A stretch of DNA of 64,000 bases from Alviniconcha marisindica. Its lineage: Eukaryota > Mollusca > Gastropoda > Provannidae. Both the position numbers and the translations under genes were made by a program. The stretch lies in contig JABMCL010000272.1 of the NCBI GenBank assembly GCA_018857735.1, positions 57,501 through 121,500 on the forward strand, in the 5' to 3' direction. The notes under the pieces are model-generated. The model saw only the letters and a program-made list of their open reading frames with translations. It made no database searches and was not told the DNA's origin. Below are positions 1-10,276 of this stretch, in pieces; the first letter of the stretch is position 1, and every line of letters starts with the position of its first letter.

Positions 1-102
1 ATCCACCACGAGATGGGCCACATCCAGTACTTCCTGCAGTACAGGCGCCAGCCCCAGGTGTTCAGGGATGGAGCAAATCCAGGTGGGTTTCTGACGTATG
101 TG

Positions 103-194
<92 letters not shown>

Positions 195-3100
195 AGCATG
201 ATCAGAAAGACTTTAACGTTTCACCATGTGTTTATGCTCGCCAGCATGATCAGAAGGACTGTAACGTTTCACCGTTTGTTGCCTATACCATGTGTTGTGT
301 TTGCCAGAATGATCAGAAAGACTAATGTTTCACCATGTGTTGTGTAGACCAGGTATTGTGTTTGCCAGAATGATCAGAAAGACTGTAACATTTCACCATG
401 TATTGCATGTACCTTGTGTTGTGTTTGCCAGCACGATCAGAAAGACTGTAACGTTTCACCATGTGTTGCCTATACCATGTGTTGTGTTTGCCAGCATGAT
501 CAGAAAGACTGTAACGTTTCATCATGCACTGCATGTACCATGTGCTGTGTTTGCCAGCATGATCAGAAAGACTAACGTTTCACCATGTGTTGTGTTTGCC
601 ATCGTGATCAGAAAAACTGTAACATTTAACCATGTGTTTGTCAGTATGATCAGCAAGACTGTAACGTTTCACCATGTGTTTGCCAGCATGATCAGAAAGA
701 CTGTAACGTTTCACCATGTGTTTGCCAGCATGATCAGAAAGACTAACATTTCACCATGTGTTTGTCAGCATGATCAGAAAGACTGTAACGTTTCACCATG
801 TGTTTGTCAGCATGATCAGAAAGACTGTAACGTTTCACCATGTGTTTGCTAGCATGATCAGAAAGACTGTAACGTTTCACCATGTGTTTGCTAGCATGAT
901 CAGAAAGACTGTAACGTTTCACCGTGTGTTGTGTTTGCCAGCATGATCAGAAAGACTGTAACGTTTCACCATGTGTTTGCTAGCATGATCAGAAAGACTG
1001 TAACGTTTCACCGTGTGTTGTGTTTGCCAGCATGATCAGAAAGACTGTAACGTTTCACCGTGTGTTGTGTTTGCCAGCATGATCAGAAAGACTGTAACGT
1101 TTCACCATGTGTTTGCCAGCATGATCAGAAAGACTGTAACGTTTCACCGTGTGTTGTGTTTGCCAGCATGATCAGAAAGACTGTAACGTTTCACCATGTG
1201 TTTGCTAGCATGATCAGAAAGACTGTAACGTTTCACCGTGTGTTGTGTTTGCCAGCATGATCAGAAAGACTGTAACGTTTCACCATTTTGTTTGCCAGCA
1301 TGATCAGAAAGACTGTAACGTTTCACCATGTGTTTGCCAGCATGATCAGAAAGACTGTAACGTTTCACCATGTGTTTGCAGCATGATCAGAAAGACTGTA
1401 ACGTTTCACCATGTGTTTGCCAGCATGATCAGAAAGACTGTAACGTTTCACCGTGTGTTTGTTGCCAGCATGATCAGAAAGACTGTAACGTTTCACCGTG
1501 TGTTGTGTTTGCCAGCATGATGAGAAAGACTGTAACGTTTCACCGTGTGTTGTGTTTGCCAGCATGATCAGAAAGACTGTAACGTTTCACCGTGTGTTGG
1601 TTTGCCAGCATGATCAGAAAGACTGTAACGTTTCACCATGTGTTTTGCCAGCATGATCAGAAAAAATGTAACGTTTCACCGTGTGTTGTGTTTGCCAGCA
1701 TGATCAGAAAGACTGTAACGTTTCACCGTGTGTTGTGTTTGCCAGCATGATCAGAAAGACTGTAACGTTTCACCGTGTGTTGTGTTTGCCAGCATGATCA
1801 GAAAGACTGTAACGTTTCACCGTGTGTTGTGTTTGCCAGCATGATCAGAAAGACTGTAACGTTTCACCGTGTGTTGTGTTTGCCAGCATGATCAGAAAGA
1901 CTGTAACGTTTCACCGTGTGTTGTGTTTGCCAGCATGATCAGAAAGACTGTAACGTTTCACCGTGTGTTTGCCAGCATGATCAGAAAGACTGTAACGTTT
2001 CACCGTGTGTTGTGTTTGCCAGCATGATCAGAAAGACTGTAACGTTTCACCATGTGTTTGTCAGCATGATCAGAAAGACTGTAACGTTTCACCTTGTTTG
2101 TAGCATGATCGAAGACTGTAAGTTTCACCGTGTGTTGTGTTTGCCAGCATGATCAGAAAGACTGTAACGTTTCACCGTGTGTTGTGTTTGCCAGCATGAT
2201 CAGAAAGACTGTAACGTTTCACCGTGTGTTGTGTTTGCCAGCATGATCAGAAAGACTGTAACGTTTCACCATGTGTTTGCTAGCATGATCAGAAAGACTG
2301 TAACGTTTCACCGTGTGTTGTGTTTGCCAGCATGATCAGAAAGACTGTAACGTTTCACCGTGTGTTGTGTTTGCCAGCATGATCAGAAAGACTGTAACGT
2401 TTCACCGTGTGTTGTGTTTGCCAGCATGATGAGAAAGACTGTAACGTTTCACCGTGTGTTGTGTTTGCCAGCATGATCAGAAAGACTGTAACGTTTCACC
2501 ATGTGTTTGCCAGCATGATCAGAAAGACTGTAACGTTTCACCATGTGTTTGCCAGCATGATCAGAAAGACTGTAACGTTTCACCGTGTGTTGTGTTTGCC
2601 AGCATGATCAGAAAGACTGTAACGTTTCACCGTGTGTTGTGTTTGCCAGCATGATCAGAAAGACTGTAACGTTTCACCATGTGTTTGCTAGCATGATCAG
2701 AAAGACTGTAACGTTTCACCGTGTGTTGTGTTTGCCAGCATGATCAGAAAGACTGTAACGTTTCACCGTGTGTTGTGTTTGCCAGCATGATCAGAAAGAC
2801 TGTAACGTTTCACCGTGTGTTGTGTTTGCCAGCATGATCAGAAAGGCTGTAACGTTTCACCGTGTGTTGTGTTTGCCAGCATGATCAGAAAGACTGTAAC
2901 GTTTCACCGTGTGTTGTGTTTGCCAGCATGATCAGAAAGACTGTAACGTTTCACCAGGTGTAGACAGGGTGATCAGAAAGACTGTAACGTTTCACCAGGT
3001 GTAGACAGGGTGTATTTACTGTATGGCAGGTTTCCACGAGGCTGTGGGGGACACCATCGCCCTGTCCGTCTCCACACCTGCTCACCTTCGGAAGATTGGC

Positions 3101-3214
3101 TTGCTGGCGGAGGGAGAAGACAATTACTGTGAGTGTGCCCCCCCCCCCCCCCCTTCCCCCTCACTCCGTCTTCCTGCGTGCGTGTAATCATCTATATGCG
3201 TGTGCTCATATGTT

Positions 3215-3283
<69 letters not shown>

Positions 3284-3331
3284 CGTACGTGCGTGCGTGC
3301 GTGCGTACGTGCGTGCGTGCGTGCGTGCGTG

Positions 3332-3402
<71 letters not shown>

Positions 3403-3520
3403 GTTCTTTCATACTAACGCAGTGCACATTCCGACTTGCTGTTTCTAAATGAAACAACCAACCAAACAAAATAGTTTATACATAGATAAATCAAATACTT
3501 CAATAATCACAGATCACTTA

Positions 3521-3567
<47 letters not shown>

Positions 3568-5935
3568 AGGGAATTTACAGAGCGCGTTCGGAGACTGAAA
3601 ACGCTTTATACAATATACAAATCAATGGTATATAAAACAACAACAACATAAAAGTTAAATAGTGAGAGTTACTGAGTAAGAGAATAAACGATTGGCTGTT
3701 TGGCTGGATCTATCTAGCAGCTGATCAATAACTTACCAACTAACGGATAAATAAATTAGAACAGCCACAGTCTGAGACCGACGGTCATCCCAAATGGCTT
3801 CCGAGCCGGATTCTCCATCATGTGTGCAGTGGACGAGATCAACTTCCTGCTGAAAATGGCCTTGGAGAAGGTCGCCTTCCTCCCGTTCGGCTACCTCATC
3901 GACCACTGGAGATGGTCCGTCTTCTCCGGAGAGACTGACCCCGACCACTACAACAACAAGTGGTGGCAGCTCAGGTAACGTGTTTTTGGCTTTCCGGCGC
4001 GGGCTGTGTCTTCTCCTTTCACGGTGCGAATCAGACATACAACCCTCTGTTCAAGACAAAAGACAGACACATTACAGCAAGAACAACCGTAAACTGTCCA
4101 CCCACTAAACCACCGCCCGAGCTCGGGCCATGAGTGGTAGACGGTGATGCACAGAAAAGGCGTCCACAGAAAACCTTAAGGACTATTAGGGACGGCCACC
4201 TCGACTTTCACACAGCTCGGATTCTGTCAAGCAGGATCAAGTAGTAGTAAGCGGTGTGGTGGTTGTTTTTTACGCCCAGTCAACCAGTACGGTTATATGC
4301 TGGTAGCCAGTAGATGTTGGTGTGGTAGCCAGTAGATGTTGGCGTGGTAGCCAGTAGATGTTGGCATGATAACCAGTAGATATTGGCGTTGTAGCCAGTA
4401 TTGGCGTGATAACCAGTATACGTTGGCGCGGTTGCCAGTAGATAGCGTGATAACCAGTAGATGTTGGTATGATAACCAGTAGATGCTGGCATGGTAGCCA
4501 GTTGATGTTGGTGTAATAACCAGTAGATGTTGGCGTGATAACCAGTAGATGCTGGCGTGGTAGCCAGTAGATGGCGTGATAGCCAGTAGATGTTGGTATG
4601 ATAACCAGTAGATGCTGGCATGGTAGCCAGTAGATGTTGGTATGATAGCCAGTAGATATTGGCATGGTAGCCAGTAGATGTTGGCGTGATAACCAGTAGG
4701 TGCTGGCGTGGTAGCCAGCAGATGTTGGTGTGATAACCAGTAGATGTTGGCGTTGTCTCCAGTAGATGTTGGTGTGATAACCAGATGTTGGCGGGGTAGC
4801 CATTACATGTTGGTGTGATAACCAGTAGATGTTGGCGTGGTAGCCAGTAGATGTTGGTGTGATAACCGGTAGATGTTGGCGTGGTCGCCAGTACATGTTG
4901 GTGTGATAACTAGTAGATGTTGGCATGATAAGCCAGTAAATGTTGGTGTAATAACCAGTAGATGTTAGCGTGGTAGCCAGTAGATGTTGGTGTAATAACC
5001 AGTAGATGTTGCCGTGGTAGCCAGTAGATGTTGGTATGATAGCCAGTAGATGCTGGCGTGGTAGCCAATAGATGTTGGTGTGATAACCAGTAGATGTTGG
5101 CGTGGTCGCCAGTAGATGGCGGTGTAATAACCAGTAGATGTTGGCGTGGTCGCCAGTAGATGATGGTGTGATAACCAGATGCTGGCGTGATAGCCAGTAT
5201 ATGTTGGTGTGATAACCAGTAGATGTTGGCGTAGTAGCCGGTAGATGTTGCTGTGATAACCAGTAGATGTTGGTGTGATAACCAGTAGATGTCGGTTTCA
5301 GATGCCGCTACCAAGGGATATCGCCGCCTACTGTCCGGTCGGAGGCAGACTTTGACCCTGGTGCCAAGTACCATATTCCTGGCAACACGCCCTACATCAG
5401 GTCAGTCTGTGAGACGAGCTGCACGTGCTGACTCAGTCTTTCATGCGCGGTTATGTTTATTTTGGTTAATTTTTATTTCATCCGAAACCATCGGTGAAAT
5501 TAACTATGTGTGTGAATACATATACTAAGTGTATGTTTGTTTTTGCGTCTGCAAACACTGATTTTGAAAACAATTTCTTGAGGTCTGTTATTGTTTTGGT
5601 GTAACCTGTTAACATACATTGTCATCTTGATAATTCAGTGTAAGATCAGATTAATATCACTTGTGTGAAGAGACTTTCAATAAGAGGAAGAAGAAGAGCT
5701 AACCTAGCATCACACGCACGCACGCACGCACGCATGCGCGCACGCACGCACGCACGCACGCACACGCACACACAGACACAAACACATGGCAATATCCACT
5801 TTTAGCCCCGTCGGTTCGCTGCCCTCAAATGGTTTGAACCGAATGCGTGTTCGTGTGTGTAACACTGACATAGCACGGAATGAACTGCGGATATGTGGAT
5901 ATGCCAGCGTAGTGCATACTTCAGGTTCATTCCGT

Positions 5936-6006
<71 letters not shown>

Positions 6007-7536
6007 GACACGACAAGATTTTGCGCCTTATGAATACCTTAATTATTCATACCTACGTACTGGCTGTGCTGCGGCAGGTACTTCGCGTCGTTCGTGCTGC
6101 AGTTCCAGTTCCAGCAGGCGCTGTGTCGTGCCGCCGGCCACCAGGGGGCGCTGCACCACTGTGACGTCTACCACTCGGACCCTGCCGGACAGCGCCTCAG
6201 GTACCAGTAGCACTGAGATCTTGCGTGATCGCCGTTGTCTTGTCGTGTGTGTGTGTGGCGAAGGTGGGGGGAGGTGTTGTTGTTTTTTTGGCGAGCGGAC
6301 AGCGTCTTCTGTTAGAACCCGGAGGTCCACCAGCGTCCGACCAACGCCTCCTGCAGCTGGTCTCGTTTCAAGTGGTCCCAGTGATGGTGCATCACCGTCT
6401 ACCACTCATGGCCCGAGCTCGGGCGGTGGTTTAGTGGGTGGACAGTTTACGGTTGTTCTTGCTGTAATGTGTCTGTCTTTTGTCTTGAACAGAGGGTTGT
6501 ATGTCTGATTCGCACACTCTCTCTGCGTGTGTGTGTGATCGTCTCCGGTTTATCGTTTTGGGAGGGGGGGAGGGGGGGGGGGGGGCGTGCGTGTGTATAC
6601 TGGTATCGCTGAGGCGTTCATGATCGCCGCTGTTTTGTCGTGTGTGTGAGGGGAGGGGAGGTTGGGGTGGTGCGTGTGTGTGTGCGCGTGCGTGCGCGCG
6701 TGCGTGATCGCCGCTGTTTGTCGTCGGGGGAGGGGGGGGGGGTGCGTGCGTGTGTGATACTGGCATAACTGAGGCATTTGTGATCACCGCTGTTTGTCGT
6801 GTGAGTGTGTGTGTGTGTATACTGGTATTACCATGGTGAGGCATTCCGTGATCGCCTCTGCCGGTTTGTCGTGTGTGAGTGTGTGTGTGTGTGTGTGTGT
6901 TAAATCTTACTGTAAAGCGCCCTGCGCCCCCACCTTGTGCGGTAGATGGGCGCTCTAGAAAACCTCTTTATGATTATGATCAAATATTTCATTATCATGT
7001 TGCTGTGCTGCGCTGACCCTTTCTGTGGCTACAGTATGACTGGGCGCAAGGCACCAACCAACCAGCCAACTAACTAACTAACCAACCGTGGCTGCTTCAG
7101 GTCTATGCTGAGCAAAGGGGCGTCCCGGCCGTGGCCGGAAGTGCTGGAGGAACTTACCGGAAGCAGGCGGATGGACGCCGGCGCCTTGCTGGAGTACTTC
7201 AAACCTCTCCACCTCTGGTTGGAGCGCGAAAACGCACGAGAGCGCCTCGGCTGGACTCGGCAATGTCCGGACGACGATCAGCTGAGGCGAGCAAATGCCG
7301 AACCATTGCCGACGAACGGCGAGCGGACAGCGTCTACTGTTAGAACCCGGAGGTCCACCAGCGTCCGACCAACGCTTCCTGCTGCTGGTCCCGTTTCAAG
7401 TGGTCCCAGTGATGGTGCATCACCGTCTACCACTCATGGCCCGAGCTCGGGCGGTGGTTTAGTGGGTGGACAGTTTACGGTTGTTCTTGCTGTAATGTGT
7501 CTGTCTTTTGTCTTGAACAGAGGGTTGTATGTCTGA
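1..7536 (+). CDS. ACE: Angiotensin-converting enzyme-like M2 dipeptidyl carboxypeptidase, 3' part
   Basis: Zinc metallopeptidase of family M2, which removes C-terminal dipeptides from peptides, usually at the cell surface or secreted. Six exons join in phase: 1-82, 3030-3128, 3830-3974, 5302-5400, 6078-6200 and 7101-7536 (327 residues; the 5' end is outside the window). Exon 1 opens with [13 protein letters not shown], carrying the HExxH zinc ligands and catalytic Glu. Exon 2 has GFHEAVGD with the third zinc ligand. Exon 4 has GAKYHIP and PYIR and exon 5 begins YFASF, so the Lys and two Tyr that bind the substrate carboxylate and the chloride-site Arg are all kept. The last exon has [13 protein letters not shown] and [20 protein letters not shown], then a Ser/Gly/Thr-rich linker and the hydrophobic stretch [14 protein letters not shown] before NRGLYV-stop, which resembles a GPI-attachment signal. 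All introns use GT/AG. The family call is very secure; the anchor is inferred. Confidence 0.96.
105..191. repeat. (CT)n microsatellite in ACE intron 1
   Basis: About 43 uninterrupted CT units, starting some 20 bases after the intron 1 donor and ending at the first minisatellite unit. Such a pure tract suggests recent slippage and a probably polymorphic length. Confidence 0.97.
192..3012. repeat. 2.8-kb minisatellite, 42/47-bp units, filling ACE intron 1
   Basis: Roughly 60 tandem units. The core is CATGATCAGAAAGACTGTAA followed by CGTTTCACC. The linker comes in two lengths: a short one (ATGTGTTTGCCAG) giving 42-bp units and a long one (GTGTGTTGTGTTTGCCAG) giving 47-bp units. The first ~700 bases hold diverged units and the centre and distal part are nearly identical, which is typical of arrays homogenised from one side. 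Runs of 42-bp units stay open in one frame and create artefactual ORFs. The last two units are modified (AGGTGTAGACAGG) and end about 20 bases before the exon 2 acceptor. Confidence 0.97.
3217..3401. repeat. Compound (GT)n / (CGTG)n / (GT)n microsatellite
   Basis: Two long GT tracts (about 3217-3281 and 3332-3401) flank a CGTG/TACG-rich segment in ACE intron 2. Alternating purine-pyrimidine DNA of this length could form Z-DNA, which is inference. Confidence 0.95.
3517..3567. repeat. (GAT)n microsatellite
   Basis: About 17 tandem GAT trinucleotides in ACE intron 2. They lie next to a short segment ending in GCGCGTTC that resembles the 3' ends of molluscan SINEs. Confidence 0.9.
4024..4152 (-). 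repeat. Inverted intronic copy of the ACE anchor-coding sequence
   Basis: These 129 bp, read on the minus strand, match bases 7415-7543 of the ACE terminal exon (hydrophobic tail, stop codon and first 3' UTR bases) with no difference that I can see. They also match the direct intronic copy at 6387-6515. Sequence on both sides diverges sharply. It lies antisense in ACE intron 3, so it is not expected to be coding there. It may be a mobile or inverted-duplication product. Confidence 0.92.
4290..5297. repeat. 22-bp minisatellite running up to the ACE exon 4 splice acceptor
   Basis: About 45 units of roughly 22 bp, CCAGTAGATGTTGGTGTGAT plus AA, alternating between TGTGATAA and CGTGGTAG endings so that a ~44-bp higher-order period is visible. 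The array stops only a few bases before the acceptor at 5301. The exon's polypyrimidine/AG region (GTCGGTTTCAG) therefore appears to be a mutated repeat unit. Confidence 0.95.
5937..6004. repeat. (CA)n microsatellite
   Basis: About 34 CA units in ACE intron 4, upstream of exon 5. A GCAC-rich tract lies at about 5714-5772. Confidence 0.95.
6290..6523 (+). repeat. Direct intronic duplicate of the ACE terminal-exon tail
   Basis: About 230 bp in ACE intron 5 align without gaps to 7318-7551, offset 1028, with only about four or five substitutions. The copy keeps an open frame through the Ser-rich linker, the hydrophobic segment [14 protein letters not shown] and the same stop. A T-rich tract and an AG (GGCGAG at 6291-6296) precede it, but splicing exon 5 to that AG would put the tail out of frame. 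It is either a non-functional duplicate or an alternative last exon using another acceptor. Retention of intron 5 would terminate shortly after exon 5 at a TAG near 6208. Confidence 0.9.
6500..6900. repeat. Degenerate GT/GC-rich repeat cluster in ACE intron 5
   Basis: Four or five irregular units of about 100 bp, each combining GATCGCCGCTGTTTGTCGT, a G-rich run, a GTGTGT stretch and TACTGGTAT..TGAGGCATT. The lengths of the G and GT runs vary. Confidence 0.75.
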
Positions 7537-7543
7537 TTCGCAC

Positions 7544-8600
7544 ACTCTCTCACACACACGGACACACATACTACCACACTCACATTTACACATATACGCA
7601 CGCACATGGTACACATTGACTGCACGCACGCACACACATGCACACAGTGACTGCACGCACTCACACACACGGCACAAACACACACGCATGCACTCACACA
7701 CGCACACCATCATGTCACGTGGTACACATAACTGATGCACATAACAATAATTATATACAACGAGACATGTTGACTTTTGAAGACAGGTTGGTTGCGGGTG
7801 TGGTGTGCGAGAAGTACAATATTATGTTCATATAAAATTATTTTGTGTCAGCGTTCTTCAGTCTCAGTTCACTGAGAAAGGTTTCAAGAAAACCGATTTT
7901 TTTAACATGTGGTGTTAATGTTGTTTTTATAATTTACTCTAGCTCATATATTGTTTCCGAGGTTTTATGCATACATTATTGTTGATCTTGTAAAGCACAG
8001 TGTGCTCACTTTTGTTGGTGAGATATGATGCTACAAAAATTACCAGTGTTATTATTAACTGCAAGCACACATGCTCGATTCCGTACCCCCACCCCCCCCT
8101 CCCCATTCTTGAATACAGTTACACTGACACACACCCAGTCCACAAGACAGAAAGAGTAGCCAATAGAAAGAGTGGTACGTGGCTGAAAATGGAACTGACT
8201 TTTTGTTTCATAATTATTATTAAAACAACTTGTTATTGTTCTCTCCAAGTGCATGCGTGTGTGTGTGTGTCCGTCCACTTCGAGTCAGAATTGCATACAA
8301 TGCCTAGTACTTTTAATTGTTAACCAGACATCACCAATGTTGAGAATGCCACTGTGTGTGGATGCGTACAGTGGTCACAAAACTGTTGCACAGTGTTCTT
8401 TAACAAAGAGTCCATAACTATCAAATACAGACCACTAATACTGGGGTGGCCTTCTTCTCAGGCATGTGGAGAAATTTTCACCTTATACAGCCTAGAGGCC
8501 GTCAGTGAAGGGAATAATAGTAGGAATTAAAAAAAGGCTGATTAGCAGCGGCCTAGATTTGTAATGAAATTACACTTTGTAAACAATCGTAGATTTGCTG
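7544..8600. other. ACE 3' flank; no other gene seen
   Basis: CA-rich sequence (7545-7720) follows the ACE stop, then AT-rich DNA without convincing ORFs. There is no clear AATAAA soon after the stop; an ATTAAA at about 8217 is the best weak candidate for the ACE polyadenylation signal. A poly-C-interrupted tract sits near 8085-8103. Confidence 0.5.
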
Positions 8601-8624
8601 CTAAAGTGCTTACACTGAATTTTG

Positions 8625-8775
8625 ACATTCACACACACACACACACATTTGCAGCAACTGCAGACTCGCACAGCTGCATACGCAATTTCATTTCACCATA
8701 CAACACTCGCATCCATTCACACACAGAAACTTGCAGCAACCGCAGACTCACACAGCCGTATACACAATTCCATTT
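8625..8775. repeat. Duplicated ~75-bp CA-containing segment
   Basis: Two imperfect copies of a segment containing TTGCAGCAACTGCAGACTC, then CACAGC.GTATACGCAATT and CATTTC, the first preceded by (CA)8. It lies in the presumed distal 3' UTR or flank of cyclin T. Confidence 0.7.
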
Positions 8776-8781
8776 CGCAAA

Positions 8782-8787
8782 TTTATT
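8782..8787 (-). promoter_or_regulatory. Candidate AATAAA polyadenylation signal for cyclin T
   Basis: TTTATT on the + strand reads AATAAA on the minus strand. If used, the cyclin T 3' UTR would be about 6 kb, which is long, so a nearer non-canonical signal is possible. Confidence 0.3.
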
Positions 8788-10126
8788 GTGGCTCTGTGAC
8801 CATACATACAAAATAACATTGGTCTCAAAAAACCACAAGCACGAACATCCCAACTGTATCATTCATTGAGATACATGTTCAAAATACTATCACGTGTCGG
8901 AAGAGTAATGTACAATCCCACTTTTCAACATAAATTTGTACTGTACACATCAGCAACACACCCTTTCAACTATTCCAGTCTTGTTACAACTTCCCACGCA
9001 GGCATGGCGGCAAACTCTACTAACTGAATCAATTCAAATGTCTTCATGCGCACGAGAAAACCTGAGATCAATGAAAATGGACTTAAAAGGTCAACACGAT
9101 GAGGAAAACGTGCGTTACAGTCAACCTTGCTCTAAAATGCTGTTTTACTTCATTCCCAATCTATCACTGAAAACACTCGAGGTTCTGGGAATCTGAACTA
9201 AAATTTCAACATCAAAAGTCTATCATTTTATCAAATAATATATTCAATCACAGATTAAAGTTAGATAATATCAAATTACACAGCTACAATAATTTAAAAA
9301 AAATAAAAAAGGGGTTAGTCATTACATTATCCAGAACGCCTTTGAGAGAGGGAAGAAAAAGAGAGAGAAAAGCCATTAAACCGTATACCCCTAAAGGAAC
9401 TAGCATAGTTCAAGAATAACCAAAGCCATGCAAGACTCACCAATGAAATGCCAGTCAACACTCAAATTTTCATAGATTCAAACCAGCGTTTTGACATAGA
9501 TCTGTATCTTGTTTACTTCAATCTTACTATGTAAATATGTATTTATATTTTAAAAAAATTCTTCTTGAGAATAAGTACCATGGCTGTTTACACCCAGTCA
9601 AGGAGTACGGTTATATCAGGGCAATATTTTGGGAGATAAAGATAACAATAATAAAGCAAAAAAACACAAAAAAGATGAAGAAAGAAACGGAACAAAAACA
9701 ATTCATGTTGGCTGGGAGCAAAAGGGTACCAGACAGGGCACTACCACTCAGTCCTGTGCACAGTTCCTTGTACAGATCCACCTTGAATTCTTCACAAACT
9801 TGGAACGCTGGTCAGGTCAGTCTCGCTCAAGGCTACTGACCAGCCCAACATGATTTAATGTAAATCACGTCTTTATCTGAACTTTTCGACCTGCAGCAAC
9901 TCTTACTGCACAGAACATCGCCATTTCAGAGGTGCCATGAGCACTTGCTTGGTCTTGGCAACAAGTCCAGCAGGCGAGACTTCGGGCATGTCCAGAAGTC
10001 CAGGTTGAGTATTCTTCATTAAGAAACCAAACCTCTGCTGACAATGTTGCCACATATACACTAACAAAAACAGGGACATGTGACATAACAGAAATGTGAT
10101 CAGCATGAGTGAAGTAACTGCCAGTT

Positions 10127-10276
10127 TGGGCAAAAGTTTGAACAGCATCTCTTTTCTTAAGGCATGCTTTTGCACTTTTCTCCCTCTTCAACAACAGTGT
10201 TTTTGGGTGAAAGTTTGAACAGCATCTCTTTTCTTAAGGTATGCTTTTGCACTTTTCTCCCTCTTCAAGAACGGTG
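10127..10276. repeat. 75-bp tandem duplication
   Basis: Two near-identical copies containing AAGTTTGAACAGCATCTCTT and CTTTTGCACTTTTCTCCCTC, differing at only a few positions. Confidence 0.9.

Noticed and set aside
325..852. 175-residue ORF in the first minisatellite
   Set aside because: It consists only of repeat units ([13 protein letters not shown]); open because 42-bp units are a multiple of three.
192..3012. Regular ~45-bp repeats resembling a CRISPR array
   Set aside because: There are no unique spacers; the whole unit is repeated, the DNA is eukaryotic, and the array is an intronic minisatellite between two ACE exons.
3206..3469. ORFs of Cys/Val or His/Thr repeats
   Set aside because: Pure products of the GT/CA microsatellites.
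4270..5374. Long minus-strand ORFs of [13 protein letters not shown] repeats
   Set aside because: Artefact of the 22-bp minisatellite in ACE intron 3, antisense to ACE exon 4 at one end.
5786..6508. 240-residue plus-strand ORF ending in the anchor tail
   Set aside because: It runs through a (CA)n tract and reads ACE exon 5 in the wrong frame. Only the last part matches the ACE tail, as an intronic duplicate.
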